Source of the DNA: Cafeteria roenbergensis | Taxonomy: Eukaryota > Sar > Bigyra > Bicosoecida > Cafeteriaceae | Length of the DNA: 64,000 nucleotides | Direction: 5' to 3' | Assembly: GCA_008330645.1 (NCBI GenBank) | Contig: VLTN01000008.1 | Location: 620,001 to 684,000 of the forward strand | Shown: positions 1 through 15,000 of the stretch, one piece after another | Layout: each line of letters begins with the position of its first letter | How positions within the stretch are numbered: the stretch's first letter is position 1 | Made by a program: the position numbers and the translations under genes | Notes under the pieces: generated by a model | Database searches by the model: none | Told to the model about the DNA's origin: nothing | The model's input: only the letters and a program-made list of their open reading frames with translations

Positions 1-3000
1 CCACCCCGTCGCCGCCGCTGAACGACGCTCCGCCGTCCACGCTCACGTACACGGGCACGCCGCCCGCCGCCCCAGGCAGCGCGGCCGCAAGAGCGGGGGT
101 CGAGCACGTCACCACGGTTTCGCCCGTCGCGGTCGAGGCGCCGTCCCCCGCGGCCACCACGGCGCCCAGGGCGGGGCGGGCCGAGCCGCCGAAGCGGCAG
201 AGCACCGGAGCGCCCACGGGCAGACGGACGCCGCGCATCGTCACGCGCACAGCGGTGCCTCCGAGCGGGTCCACCACCGTCGGAACAGCGCGGAGCAACT
301 CCGGCGACGCCAGCACCTGAACGGCCAGGCGCGCCAGCGACCAGTGCCTGCCCGCTGTGAGGCTGACCTGCACCGCGGCGCGGGCGCCGAGAGGCAGCGG
401 CGGCATGCGAGCCACCACCGCCTGGCCCTTGGCCGACACGACGCTGGCACGCCGGACGACGTCGCTCCCAACGACGGTCACCCCCACGGCGAGGGCCGCG
501 CCCGCCTCCTGCAGAGCCACGACCCCGCCGCAGCCGGAGGACGACGCCGCCAGCTGCAGGGTCAGCGTGTCCCCGCCCCCGGCCTGCACGGCCGTGGCGG
601 AGGCGGCCACGGCGTCGAGCTCTGCCGCGTACACCACCGACAGGCCTTGGAGCCCGCAGCGCAGGCCCGGGCCGGCGGCCGCGCCCACCGTCAAGCCGGC
701 CGGTCCCGCCGCCAGTTCCCTGCCGTCGGGCAAGTGAGCGGTGACCGCAGAGCGAGCGAGGACGTCGGCCGCGGGGCAGAGGGCGCCCTCTGCGGCGCAA
801 GGATCGCCGGCCCGAAGCCACGCAAGCCCGACCGAGGCGCAGAGGTGCGCCAGCGGGGCCGGGGCGCGGTCCGCACTGCCGGCGAAGCGATCGGCAGAGC
901 CAGACCCGCAGCGCCAGGGGAATGACGTCTCCCTGAGCGCCGCGGTCGCCGCCGAGGCGTTGGGACCCCGCGCCAGCGCCGCCATCACTGCGGAGAGCGA
1001 CGGCGGCGAGCGGCACTCCACCGCGCCGCCGGCAGCTTCCGCGGCCGGCACGGCCAGCGGGCCCACCAGGCACACCGGCACGAGACCGCCGGAGGCGCCA
1101 GTGCTGGCGATGCGGGACCCTTCCAGCCGGAGCGGGCCCGGGCTCGGGCCAGACGGCAACACGGACGGCTCCGCGCGGAGAAGCGTCGGCGCGGCCAGCA
1201 CCACCAAGCCGCCCTCGCCTTCAGCAGTGGAGGCCACGGCCGCCCCGGCGGCATCCAGCAGCTGCACGGCGACGCGACCAGGGGCCATGTCCGCCGGCAG
1301 AGCGCACCGCACAACCAGCTTGCCGCCGGCAGAGCCAATCAGCACCGCCTCAACGGCCGCGGAGCCGCCGAGCAAGCAGCGAAGCCGCCTGCCTGCCGCC
1401 CCAAGCCCCGCAGACACCCAGGCCGGAACGGCAACGTCGATCTCCCCGCTGCCGTCAGCTGACGCCGCAGCCGGGCAGCCGTACGGGACCAAGTCTGTCG
1501 CACTGCGCCCTCCCCACGCGCCAGGCACCACCAGGGCAAAGTCCACCGAACCCGCCGTCGGGGCCACCCCGGTATCGGCGCGGGCGTCGCCAGAAGCGGC
1601 GACCAGCCGCAGCCACGGCCAGACGGGCAGAGCCAGCGGCTGAGGCCCCGCCTTGAGAGGCGCGGTCCACCCGGCCACCCCGGGAACGCCGGGCCCGGCA
1701 ATGTCGATCGTCTGCCCGGTCGGCACAAAGATCAGCCGAAGCGAGGCGCTCCGTGGCCGCCTGGCGGCGGGGCCAGCGCTGCACGGCGGCGCCGCGAGGC
1801 TGGCGAGTCCTTCGGCCGGCAGCACGCATTCCCACACGCCCGACGCTGCGTGGTCCGACGTCAACGACATCCCTGAGGACGAGAGCGCCGCGTCAGCGAG
1901 CGGCAGAGCCGCTGGGACCAGCGAGCCGCGCAGCGTCACGGCTGCGGTTGTCGTCGCCTCGTCGGCCGCCGCCTGGACCTGGCAGGCCAGGTCGGCAGGG
2001 AAGACGCCCTCCGGCAGCGCGGAGACGGAGAGCAGCAACGCGGCGTCGGGGCTCGCTGCCAGGCGGGGCGGGCTCTGGAGCAGCGTGGCGGCGGGCGCAG
2101 TGCGGAAGCACACGCGGTCGCCGCCGCTGGAGGAGCCGAACCCGGTGAGAGCCACGGCAACGTCGACGGCCGACACTGGCAGAGCTGGCGTGGATGTCGA
2201 CAGCACAGAGGCGGTGAGCGCATCCACGGACACCAGCGCAAGGCGCGCGCAAGCCGCCTCCGAAGCCTCAGTCGCCGACAATGGCGGGGCGGGAGCTGGG
2301 CCGGCGGCCGCTGCGGACGCGGCCGACGACGCTGCAGCGGCTGCGAGCGACTCCAGCGAAGTGGGCAGGTGACACGTGACTGCGGAGCCGTTGCCTCGCG
2401 TTGCACGGACGAGCATGGCCTCCCCAAAGGCGACGGTCCGGCCCAACGCCACGGCGCAAGCCAGGCTGTCCGCCTGGGCCAGCACGTCGGCAGAGCCAGC
2501 ATGAACCAGCACCGGCGCAGCTGCGCGCCCCGATCCTCGCAGCACGACGGAGGGCCCCACCACGCGGGCGCTGGACGGCACCGCGACGTCGACGTGGACA
2601 GGCTCCGTCAGCGGCTGCCACGCAGGGCTGGCCCGCACTGCGAGGGCGTCGGCCAGACGGGCGGCCACCGTGTCGTCCACGGCGCCCACCACCACGGTCA
2701 CGCGGTCGCCAGGCGCTCGCAGAGGCGGCAGCGCACACGACACCGCTCCGGGAGCCTCGACGGCCGCGGCTACCAGAGCAGAGGCGGAGCCGGCACCGGT
2801 CCGGGATCCAGACGAAACCAGGCACGCCAGGCTGCTGGCGGCGGCTGCCGGTGCTGCCAGCACCGGAGAGCGCACCTGCACGCGGCCTGGCGACGTTGCT
2901 CCGACCACCGCGGGCGACGCCTCGGCCCCCGTCGCTCGGCCCAGGCCCACCACCGACGCCCACTTGGTGCGGGGGCCGCTGGCGGAGCCGCAGGCCAGAG

Positions 3001-6000
3001 CCACAGAGAACCCGCACAGGGACGGGTTGGTGCACGGCGGAGTCACTTCGCAGCGCCATCCGGCGGCGGTCAGCCGGCCGTCAGTGGACATCGCCGTCAG
3101 CAGCCGCGCCTGGGCCACGGTCTCCTCGGCGGGGCCAGCGGCGGCGCCAGCTCCTGCGCCGGCCTGAACCAGGCAGAACGCCAGCGGCGTGCTGCCGCTG
3201 CGGCCGTGGGTGCCGCTCAAGGCGCTGGACGCGTCGGCGGCGGCGCGCGGACTGCAAGCAAGGGCTCCCCCTTGCCTGGCCGCGACCAGAGCGATGCTGG
3301 CAGAGCCGTTGTGCAGAGCCACGACGCGCGGGGGCATCACGGCAGAGGGCGCAGACGCCACCGGAATGGCTGCGGGCCAGACCGCCCGCGCCTCAGCAGA
3401 TGCGAAGAGGTCCGCGGCGCGCTGGCCGGACGACGCGTCGTCGCCAGGCGCCGACCCCACGGCGACGGCCAGACGCAGGGCGGACACAGCGGCGGGCACC
3501 GGACCGCGCGGCGCGGCGCAGGTCGCTCGGCTGTCAGAGACGGCCGCCAGGGAGGAGCACTGGGCCCAGCCGCCCTCGCCGGCCGACCAGCAGCAGACGA
3601 GGCTGCAGCTGGCGGCCCCGTGGCAGGCCAGGCCGTGCCCACTGACTGACACTCCGCTCCTCGCTGACTCCGCAACCACCACCGACCCAACGTCGACGCC
3701 TGTGAGGGCCGTCGCGGCAGTGAAGTTGAAGCCGGCAGAGCCCATCCACACCGCGCCGCCGTCCACGGACACGCTCACAGGCGCAACGCCAGGCCCAGAC
3801 GCGGACGGCGGGACGCGAGCGCACCTGACGGAGGTTGGGCTGCCGCTGACGGCCACCGCTGGCACGACGGCGTTGCCAACACGGCAGAGCACCAGCCCGG
3901 CCACGCCAGAGAGCTCCGCCGCGCCGGCCAGCGACCCCAGCCCCGCGGCGGACAGGCTGAGCGCAGTCGCGCTCAGGCCAGTCTCCGGCCCGAGTGCCGG
4001 CTGCAGCTGCAGCGGGGCGGCCGCGGGGAGCGGGCGGTAGACGGCGAGCTTGCCCCGCCCCCCCGCGGCAGCAGCAGCTGAGCCGTCTCCAGACAGCGCG
4101 AGCCCCACGTGCAGAGCCGAGCGGGCCTTGGAAGCAGCGCCGTCAGGACCGGCTGCGAGTGCCCTCGACCGAGCCTGGAGGGGCACATCGCACCGCCAAG
4201 TCGGCCCGGCGCCCTCCACGGCCACGGCAGGAGACCACCACTCCCCGTCCGTGTCCCCGGGCGCCGATGTCACGACGGAAAACACGCACTTGGCGCCCAT
4301 GGCCCGAGCCATCGACGCGGTGACGCCCGCTGTCGCGGCCGAAACCGCAACGCTGGCGTGGCCCTCGGACGCCACCAGCGCCGGCCGCACACCCCATACC
4401 ACGGCAGGGGTCGCGCCGCGGCCGCCCTCTGGCAGCACAACGCCGCTGACGCCGGCCGCAGCCGCAGCTGCGGACAGCGCGGCGGCGCAGCCGGCGGAGG
4501 CGCGGCCTGCAGCGGCGGAGCTGCACACGCCGCTCGATGCCGAAGGCAGGTCAGCCGTCGAGGCCAGCGCAACGGCGGAGCCGCTGGGCACCTCGCAGGT
4601 GACACGGCACTCGCCGCCAACGCCGGTCGCGGCCTCCGCCGCCGCCACGGTGGCCACGGTGGCCACCGCGCCAAGCGTGTCCGGAGAGGCAGGGTCGCCC
4701 CTCCAAGCCAAGCAAAAGAGCCGGTCAGCTCTGCCTGCGCCTGCGGCGTCAGCGGCGGCGCACGCCGACTCCGTGGAGCGAATCTGAACGCCGGACACGC
4801 CGCCGCCGACGTCAGTGGTCGCAGTCACGGCCACCGCACGAGGCGCCGGCAGCACGGTGAGGACTGCGCCCGACAACACAGCGAAGCTCCAGTCTGGTAC
4901 AGCCGACCCCTCCACAGAGGCTGGCGGGCCGACCGATCGCAAGGCGGCGACGTATCTTCCCACTGGCAGAGCCGCAACCTCGCACGCGATCAGGTCGTCG
5001 CTTCCGCTGGAGTCACAGGACGCCGTGATGAGGGCCGCGGACTGCCGCCCCGCTGTGGCTGCCTCTGCTGGGAGCAGCGACAGCTCGAGGCGCGCCCCGC
5101 GGGCGGCTGCGACGGACGGAGCCCTCAGCGGCGCCAGTCCGGCGATTCGCACCGCGACGCGCGACCCGGTGCCGGCCGGCGCCGATCCAGCAGCCACGGA
5201 CGACAGCACGGACGCCGGAGACAGACGGGCCACGGCCCCGCTGCGCGACGCCGGGACTGCCCCGACCCACGCCTCGGCGGTGAGGAGGGGCGGCGTCGCT
5301 GCCCCACGACGGACCACGTCCACGGCGACTCGGAACGGCGCCGACCGGGGCACGGCGGCGGGGCATCCGGCCGACGCTGCCGTGATGGCTGCCGACGTCG
5401 GCGCCTCGCAGCGCACAGCATCGCAGCCCGCGGCAGCAGCAATCGTGAGCACACCGCTAGCGCACCCTGCCACCCGCCAATCGCACGCAAGCCCTCCGGA
5501 GGCGAGGGCCGGAATGCAGGTCGCGTTGGACGCCACAGCGGACACCGTGACTGCCCCATGGCCCGAGGGCGGCACCACTGGCGGCGCGACCCTGCCAGCA
5601 GCAGCAGCAACAGCAGCGGCAGTCGCCGCCAAGGCGCTGTGCGACGAGCGCCCAGCGCCGGAAGCGGCCCCGCGGCCCGAGCCAGCGCCCGCGGCGCCAG
5701 CCGCCTGAAGCTGAACACGAGAGCGAGGCCCCAGCAGCTTGAACGCCGCCAGCTCGTCAGCTGAGCTCGCCCCGGCCGCCAGAAGCACCACAGCAAAGCC
5801 GCTGGCAGAGCTCGGCAGGACGCTGCAGCTCTGCAGGTTCCCGTCACCGGCGGCGCCGCCGGCAGCGCTGCCCTGGCACATAGCACCGGCCAACAGGCTC
5901 GCCGACCCGCCGCCCGCACGGCCAGCCAGCAGAGCTGTGCGGCCGAAGGGCGAGGACGCAACTCGCGGCAGAGCCCCAATGGACGTCGGCACGCCGCCGT

Positions 6001-9000
6001 CAAACAGCAGTGCCAACGACGCCGACGCGGCCGCGGTCGCGTCCCACACTCCAACGACGCGGCCAGCAGCGCCGGCAGAGCCGGCAGCAAGCAGGGCGTC
6101 CGCGTCGCTCAATTCTGCAGCACCCTGCCGCGCCTCGACCACGGCCACCAGCAGCAGCGCCGTGCCGGTGAGCGACGCGCCTGGCCGGCACTCGACCAGC
6201 CCGTCGCGCCGCACAGTCGCGTGGAGCACGGCGGGAGGGCCCGACGCGTCGACCCACCTTGCGGTGGAGCCCGGCAAAGCGGTGCTGCTCTCGCCAAGCG
6301 GCGCCGCGACGCACTTTCGGATCCGGCGCGGCCCGCCCGCAGAGCCGAGCGTCACCGGCAGAGCCCACCCGGTGACCGCGCTGCCGTTGACCGTCGTCGC
6401 TACGAACGACCCCGTGCCTGCCGACGCGTCAGCCGGAAGGCAGGCCCGGGCCGGGCTCACCAGCGGTTTCACGCCCACCGCAACCGCGTCAGGGTCGCTC
6501 GACGCCGCGCTTGCATCGCGGCCGATCAGAACAAGGCTGCCGACCAGCCGCTCGGACGACGGCCCCTCGCACGGCACCCCCGGGCCCGAGCAGCCCACGG
6601 TGCCGTCGCCGCGCCAGGCGCACGAAACCGCCGCTGAATCCAGCTCGCACCCAGAGGCCCCAGCCTCCTGCTCCAGTCGCCAGAGCAGCGACGGCGCCGC
6701 CTCACCCAACGACGCGACAACTGCCTCCGGCAGAGCCAGCGACGCCTGGAACGCGTCGGCATCCACCGTCACCGGGCCCGTGCTGGTCGCGTGGCCTCCT
6801 TCGGCAGAGCTCACGACCCGCACAGCGAAGAGCGACTCGCTGTGCTCTGCAGACAGCTGGCGGCCGGAGGCCGCCCAAGCTGGAAGGATTCCCACGCGCA
6901 CCACTGTCGGTTCGGCAGAGCCAGCCTGCGGGCGCGAAGCCGCCCCGAGGCCTTCCAGGCGGCACACGGCTGACACAGCTCCGCCCGGACCGGCCCGTGG
7001 GGAGGCCACGGGTGCCACGGCCAGAATCTGGCCGGCAGCGTCGGCTGCTACGCAGAGCCAGTGCGCCACCGCTGCCTCGCTGACGGCTTGGGACCCGGAC
7101 CCAGCTGCGACAGTCACTGTGAGGGGGGGTGACGCCGACGGCACCCAGACCGGGCCGGCGGTGCCGCCGACGCTCAGCACGCGGGGCGACGCAGCAATGG
7201 TGACGGGCGCCGCCTCGACGGCCAGGGCGCAAGGCGAGAGCGGCGCGGCGCCCTGCGCGCAGGACCCGAAGGCAACCCCGCCGTCCGTGCTGACTGCAAC
7301 TGCGACCCGGCCGGCCGCTGCGACCGCGTCGCGATCCGTCCCGGGCTGCGGCAGGGCGCACACCACGTCTCGCCCGCCCTCCACCAGCACGAAGCCCGGG
7401 GAGGGCGGGGCCGCGCCGATGCGACACACCACGCTGGCCGGGCTGCCGCTGGCGAGCGGGGCCCCGTCCAGCGTGACCATGACTGTGCCGTTGCTCGACC
7501 GCAAAGGCACCGCCGCCGGGAAGACGCCCACCACAGACGGCACGTCGTGCACCTGCAGCAGCAGGGGCGAGAGGGAGCAGCTGGCCCCGGGCTCCGCTGC
7601 AAGCACCACCGAGACGGCCACGAACCGGGTTCCCCTCGGCAGGGCCGGGGATACGCACGAGAGCGCTGCCCCGGCCGCGTCAGCCGACACTAGGGTCGCG
7701 GGCACAACGACGGCGGGCGAGGTCGTCCCAGGGGGCGCGGCCAGCGCAGCCGCGGCGCCGGCCTCACCAGCGCGAGTCGCCGAGAATGCGCAGGCCAGGC
7801 GCCGGCCCCGCAGCGAGGTCCCGGCAGCGAGGACTGAGCGCGCGCTGAGAGTGAGCGTGGAGCCGCCGCTGGACGGGAGCGAGGCCGGCGCGGGACTGGA
7901 CAGCGTCAGGCTCGGCGCCACGGCCACGTCCAGCCAAGGCCCGCTGCTGCCGCTGGCGCTGTCGGCGGGCCCGGCGTCTCCTTGAGCGAGACTGATGCGG
8001 ACCGCCGCAGCGCCCGGCGGCAGCTGGAACCGGCACTCGGCCTCCCTGGCGGCACAGTCGTCAGACACGCACGCGACGACCGCAGGAACGGTTTGAGCGG
8101 CGGCGGCGGCAGCGCCGCCAGCGACGCGGTTGGTGCTGCCAAGCGCCCCGGTGGCACCGGCACCGCTGGCCGCCACCGAGGAGGAGGAAGACGCCAGGAT
8201 GCGGCAGGCTAGACCGCTGGGGACGTCAGGGGCGCCCTGCGGCGCCGGGCCGAGCCCGAGCCGCACGCGGTGCTGGCCGGTGGCCGATGCCGCAAGCGCC
8301 GTCGGGCGCACCGACAGCGCCTGCGGCAGGGGCCGGACCGCCATGCTGTGCCGAGGGAGCGCCAGCGCAGCCTCAAGACAGGCTGCCGTTGGCGCCACGC
8401 ACGGGGCAAGGCCGAGCTCGAGCGTCCCGGGCGACAGCCCGGCGGGCACTTCGCACGAGGCCATGCCGTGAGTCACCCGCTCGGCCGCGCTGGCGTTGGC
8501 GACAGCCGAGCCTGGGAGGCGCAGCGCGCACCACCACGTGGCCATTCCGTTCACGCCGCCGCTTGCAACGGCGTCGCCACCCTCAGTGGTGCTGCCGCTG
8601 CTGCCGCTGCTCGTGCCGGCATCGAGGTCCGCGCCGAGGGCCAGGACCACCCGTCGCGAGGGCGCGCCTGCGACGAGCGTGGCAGGCAGGGTGCCCCGGA
8701 TCGCAACCGCGCTGCGCACCGGAAGCAGCGCCGTGGCGACGTGCGGCACGCGCGCCGACGAGCTGGCGGCGCCGTCGCCACCGGACACCGCCGCCAGCGG
8801 GCGCACCTGCAGCGAGAGGGCGCGGGCGCCGGAGACTGGCAGGTGCCCGGCGGACACGCGCACGGTCAGGTGGTCGCCAGAGGCCGAGCAGGCCTGCAGG
8901 GGCACGTCGATTCGCGAGGCAGCCGCACGGCTCCACGCCGACAGCGCCAGCGCAGCGCCGCACGCTTCCAGGCTGCAGCCGGCCCCCGCCTGGCTTGCGG

Positions 9001-12000
9001 GGCACGCGCGAGCGACCAGTCCGGCGGGCGCGCGGAACACCACGGCCACGCTTGCCGCCGCAACGCTGGCCGGGGCCTCGGGCAGCAGCAGGGTGTCGGG
9101 ATCGGCCACAGCGGCCCAGGCTGCTTGGTCGCTGGCGGAGTCGCGCGCAAGCTCGGCAAGCGACGCCGCGTCGCTCCACGAAGTGGCGACACACGACGCC
9201 TCCACGCATGGGCCCTTCCCGGCAGACGAGTTCAACCGCACTGCCAGCCGCAGCCGCGCCCCGGCGCCCACGCCAGCCTGCAGCGGGCACCACACGGCGT
9301 CGCCGCCAGGTCCCAGGAGCGCGCCCGGCACCACTGCGCGGACCGCCGCCGCCTCGGGCGCCGAGGCGACGACGCACTCCACCGCAGCGACGCTGCCGCC
9401 GCTCCCGACAAGGCCGGAGGCCCACGCCTCCAGGGCAGGCCTCACGCGGACCGCCACACCCGTCGCGCCGCCGTCGCCAGAGCCGGGGGCCAGCGCCACT
9501 ACGGGGCGGTCAACCACCACCGACGGCAGGACCGGCCACGCCAGCGACACGACGGCCGAGAGCGCAGCGCCGCCGCCAGCCTGCCCCAGGGCCACGGTCA
9601 GGAGGCCGTTGGGCACCGGCCGCTGCAAGGCCGGGAGGCGGCACGCAATCGCCCCCGCGACGGCCGACAGGACTCGGCCCTCCGCCACCACCTCGCCGCC
9701 CGGGCCGGCGGACAGCACGCAGCGCAGAGAGCCCGCGGGCACGGGCAGAGCCCCGGGGGACGTCCGCACCACCACCGAGCCCTCGCTCGACCAAGGCGAC
9801 GGGGGCCACGCCGAGGAGGTCAACAGCGACGTCGACGGGGCAGCCGACGCGGCGCCGCCGGCGAGCCCAGACGGCGGGACGGCGCCCTGCGCCTCGGGCA
9901 CCGCCCACGCGACCAGCGACCCCGCCGACGACCACGCGCCGGCTCCTCCCCCTGCTCCGCCGCCGCTGTCCGCCGACCCCACCGCAACCGACACGTCCCA
10001 CGCGCCCGGCTCCAGCGCAGCTGCTCCCAGGGCGCCCGCCTCCCCGCAGGGTTCGGCGTCGCTCAGCAGGCATGCTGCGGTCCAGTGGCTCTGCGCCTCC
10101 GAGGCCTCCACCGAACACCTCCGCACTTCCATGCAGGCCGAGCCGCGAACCAGACGAGCGCGGGCTGCCGTCGGGAGAGCCGATGCGCTGAGGCCGGGGG
10201 ACGAGACCCACACGCGCAGCTGGCGCGCAACGGACTCCCACGGGGCGGAGGAGCCGCTGGCCGCGCCGCGGCCGAGGGAACGACGCAGGGGCAGGGAAGG
10301 GGGCTGCAGGCTCGCGCCCAGCCGCAGCGGGTCGGCCAGCACGGGCATGGACCCGGCCACGGCCAGGCCGTTGCCGGCGAGGCCGGCGGGGCCGTGCCGC
10401 ACTTCCAGTGTGCAGTTGGCTTGCCCTGAGAGCGGCGCGGTGGCCAGGAGGCAGAGGCCCTCCCCGTCACGAACCACGAGCGCGCTGCCTGGCGCCGGCG
10501 CCGGCAGCCCCGGGCACTGCACGCTGCACTCCAGCGCGTCCTGGGCGGCCAGCGAGCCCGGCAGCAGCAGCGGCACCGCCGCCGATGGCGCCACCGGCAG
10601 CCGCACGGGCGACGCGTGCGCAGGCGCCGACGAGGGCGGCTCGCCCGAAGGATGGGCCCGCGCGAGCGTCACGGGCGGAAGGAGCTCCACGGCGAGCGTT
10701 TCCGCGGGGTCGGACGCCACCGTCCCCGCCAGCCCCACCGACAGGCTGGCGCTGCCCGGCCTGGCCGAGGCCGGGACAACGACGTCGCACTGGAGTGCCG
10801 TGTCGCCCAGAGTGACGGCCACGCCCGGGACGGCTCGCCCGTCGTCCAGCAACAGGCTGCACGCGGGAGCGCGCGCCAGCCCGGCCTGGAAGCCCACCCC
10901 ATGCACCAGGAACCGCGCTGGCTGGCCCAGCCTGCCCACGGACGGGTGCACGGCCGCGACGGACGGACGATCGACCAAGGCGAGGGACGCCACGGACCCC
11001 TCCATAAGCGCCGCGCGAGCGACGCAGGGGACCGAAAAGGCAGCTGCCTCCGCAGCGGCGGGCACCACAGCCACCATGATCGCAGAGGCGGCGCCGCTGG
11101 CCGCCGCCGAGCGGACAGGGCACTCCACCACGCCGGACGCCACGTCAACCGCCGCCGCGGGAGCCGCCGTCCCGGCCACGGCCGCCACGGCGCTCGCCGG
11201 ACACGCCTCCGTCGCGGCCAGCTGCACGCACTGCAGGGGCCCGTGCGCAAGCGACAGCCCCTCCAACCGCAGCCTCACGGCGCGACCGGCGCCGCCGTCG
11301 CGCGCCGGCCCTGCCAGGAACACCCGCGGCTCTGCGCTGACCACCCTCAGCGCCGGCAGAGCCACGAGCGGAAGCAAGCGCACGGCGCCCGCGTCCGGAC
11401 TCGGCAGCGCCGCTGACCAATCGCAAGCGTCGGCGGAGGCACGCACTCCCGGCCCCGCCAGCGCCACGCAAAGCTCCACCGCGCCCAGGCGTCCCGGCAG
11501 CGTGCCGTGCCCCGCGGCCGGGAAGGCGCAGCGCACGCGCGGGAGCCCGTCCGCGCCAGCCGCAGGCAGAGCCGATGCAGAGCCGCGGAGCGGAGTGGAC
11601 GACGCGATGCCCGACGACGCCTGGCGCGGCCTCGCAAAGCAAGCGACGTCGGCCATCGGCGGCAGAGCCGCCAGGCTGCCAGCCAGAGTCACTGAAATCG
11701 TAGCGGGAAGCCCGGCAGCGATATGGCGCGGCGACACGCCGATCACACGTGCAGTCGGAACCACCATCACCGCGGCATCGTCGCCCAGGACCAGCTCTTG
11801 CCCGGGCAGGCGCAAAACCAGCGTGACGGCGGCCCCAGGCGCCACCGCCGCAGCGGAGCTCTCACAAGCAACCGCAGAGCCAGCAGAGGCCGGCGAGGCC
11901 ACCGCTCGCCGCAGGGAGCCAAGCGGCCTCTCGGGCGCAAACGCCGGGCCGTCTGCTCGGTACTCGCAGCCAAGCTCGCCCGCCGCGGCCGCAGCTGCCA

Positions 12001-15000
12001 GCAGCGACCCGGCCGCGGGCGACGCCCCCCACAGCAGGTGCCTCACTCGCTCGCCGCGGGCAACGGACCTGCCGGTCGCGCTGGTGGCGAGCACGCTCCC
12101 GGCGGCCAGCGGCCGGCTCAGCAGCACAGACGAGCGCCCAACATCGGCGCCGTCCCCGGCAGAGCCCAGCGACGGCGACCACACCCTGACGGAGCGAACA
12201 TCGGCATCCGCCACGCCGGGGCCACCGCTCAGGCGAAGCGACTCCGGCAGCGTGCACTCGACCTCTGACGTGACTCCGCCGCGCGCGAAAGTGCCAACTG
12301 CGACGTCGGCTGACACGGTAACTGCGCTTCCCAGAGCCTCCACGGTGGTGTGCCCCATCTCGAACACGCAAACCGCGGGGCGCGACGACGCCCCGCCGAG
12401 GCTACCGCCGCCGGCAGGGCCGGTGGCCCCTGGGGCGCCAGCGAGCGCGGCGGCGGCTGCGGCCCAGGCGCTCCACTTGGCACGGAGAGTGACGCTCGGC
12501 ATGGCGCCGGCCACTGGCACCACCAGCGCCGCGGGGGCCACGGCCACCGGCGACGAGAGCTCCAGCAATCGATAGCTGGCCCTGCCTGCGTACAGAGGGA
12601 CGCCGCCGGCAGAGCCAATCTGCAGCCGCACGTCAACCCGCGCCTCCGCCAGCTCGACGTCGGGTGCGCCGCCGGCCGACACCACCGCAGCCAGCGACGG
12701 CGCCCGGCACTCCACGACCGCGCCCGCGGAGGCGGTGGCGACGGTCGGGCCGGAGCGGCTCGCCTGCCCGGCGGATACCGCAGCAGGGGCGGGCACACGG
12801 CCCGCGCCGAAGAGGCAAACCGCCCCGCTGGCGGCCAGCGCGGCGGCCAGGCTGTCGCCTGAAGAGGCTTGCAGCTCCACCCGCACCGCGCCCCCTCCCG
12901 CAGCGTGCAGGGCGGCGCCGCCTTCCACGACGGTAGCTTCCAGCGGCAGCACGCGCAGAGCGTGGCTGGCGCCCGGCTCCCCCGCGGACCACAGCGTTTC
13001 GCCAGAGTCGCCGGCCAAGCCGGCGCCGTCGGCCCTCGTGATGCCCAGGGACAGCTGCGTCGCTCCGAGCGCGACGCCGCCCTCTGGCACTGCGCACACG
13101 ACACTCCTGCCGCCCATGTCGGTGGAGATGGCTGCAGAGCTGGTCAGCGGTGCGGCAGAGCCGTCCGTAAAGAAGCCACATCGGACGGACAGCCCATCGG
13201 CGGCGGCGGCGGGAGGGAGCAGCGATGCGTCGCTCAGCGCCAGCCGCACGCGGTCGCCTGGGCGGGCCAGGACGCGGTCCACGGCTCCGAACGACAGAGC
13301 CGGCGCGATCCAAACTGCCGCTGACGAAGCTGACGTCAGCGGGAGGAACGACGCGCCGCCGTGCAGAGCGGACTCGGAAGGCGCCCCGTGAGGGGCGTTC
13401 AGGCAGCCGCCAGCAGCACCGGCAGCCCTGGAAGCAGCGGCCCCGGCCAGCCCCCTGCCAGCAGCGGTGGCGTCGCCCGTCTTGAGCCACAGCCGGAGGA
13501 AGCGGCGGCAGAGCCCTGAGCGGCAGTCGGCCGCGCCAGTCACCTGCGACGGCACTCCGCAGCGCACCCCGCCCATACCCCCGCCCGAGATGTGGTTCGC
13601 CATGTGGCCGGTCGCTCTGGCCACGCCCGCTGCGCCGGCAATGTCGCCTTCCGGGCTCGTTGACCAGGCGCACACGACCGCGCCGCCGCCCAGCGGGGCC
13701 AGGCCGGACAGGAGGGCAGACCCTGCGCCTCGGATGGACACTGCCACGGTCGCGCCGTCCGCTGCAGCGGCTCTGCCGACCACCCTCGGGCTCACGTCGG
13801 CCTCTGCCCCCGCCACAGCAAAGACGATCACGGTGGCCGGGCCAAAGGGCGTGTCGGCGGAGGCAGCGACTGACACCGCAACGGGGCAGCTGGCCGCCCC
13901 CGGCTCGCACAGGGCCTCCGCCCGCGGCGCAGTGCAGGCCAGCCGGCCGTCGGGCGCTACCTCCGGGTCTGTGCAGCCGAGGCGCGCACCGGTGGCGCCC
14001 TCCAGCACCACGCGCGGCGAGCGCTCGGGGCCCACCGGGGTGCCGCCTTCCGGGCCAGAGACCGCTCCGGGGGCCGGCGTGGGGGCCTGCAGGAAGGCCC
14101 AGGGCGCGAACCCGTCCCCTGAGAGGGCGACACGGGCCACTGCGCCGCTGGCGAGGACGCCGGGCGAAGCGGCGGCCACGCGAGGGGGAGGGACCACCAG
14201 GAGCAGGGCGCCGCCGAGGCGGTGGAACGCTACGCCGCCGTCGAGACTGACCGACATCGAGTAGGCGCCAGGCCCAATGCCTCCCGCAGAGCCAGCACCG
14301 GAGCACACCACGGAGGCGCTGGCGGCAGAGGCGCCCGCCGCGAGCTCCACCCACGCCGGCCACTCTACAGCCACGGGCACTGCAGCTCCCTGCAGCTGCA
14401 ACCGGCAGCGCGCAGGAAGTGAAGTGGAGGGCCCCGCAGAGCTGTTGCCGCCGCGCTGCGAGTCGGCAAGCGACTCCGACACGCGCACCACGATGCGCTC
14501 GGACCCTGCCAACACGGCCGACGGCTCTGCCGATGCCACCGACGGCAGGATCACCTGCGTGGGGGTCGCCATCGCCGCGCGAATGGCGGCCTCGCTGAAA
14601 TCTGCCCCGTTCAACGCCGAAACGAGCTCCTCGGCAGAGCCGTGGTCGCCATCCGCCGCCACGACAGCAACGCCGACGGAGGAAGGCACGCCGTCGCATT
14701 TGACGGCCAGCGGGCCCACAGGGGACGCTGCTCCGGCCCGCCACGTCGGTCCGTTGGCTTGGCTGCGCCAAGCGCAGGCTACGACCGGGCCAGGGGCGGC
14801 GACCAGCTCCAGAGTGGCGGCGCCGACGCGGTCGCCCCCCGCGCCAGTCTGCGCCCCGCTCGACACCGAGACGGTGGACGCGCCCGTCGCCAGGGCGCTC
14901 GGCCTGAGTGGCCGCCGCGACCGAACGCTGCCACTCAGCACCGCGCCTGCGCCCGCGCCCACCGCCAGCCGCAGCTCGCAAGGCCACCTGCCCCCGCACG

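Noticed and set aside
8496-12575. Plus-strand ORF of 1,359 codons, and many others in the same plus frame across 1-23500
   Set aside because: All of them lie in the frame whose third positions coincide with those of the minus-strand giant gene, and they are Ala/Ser/Thr/Pro/Arg-rich with no domain pattern. They are antisense shadows.
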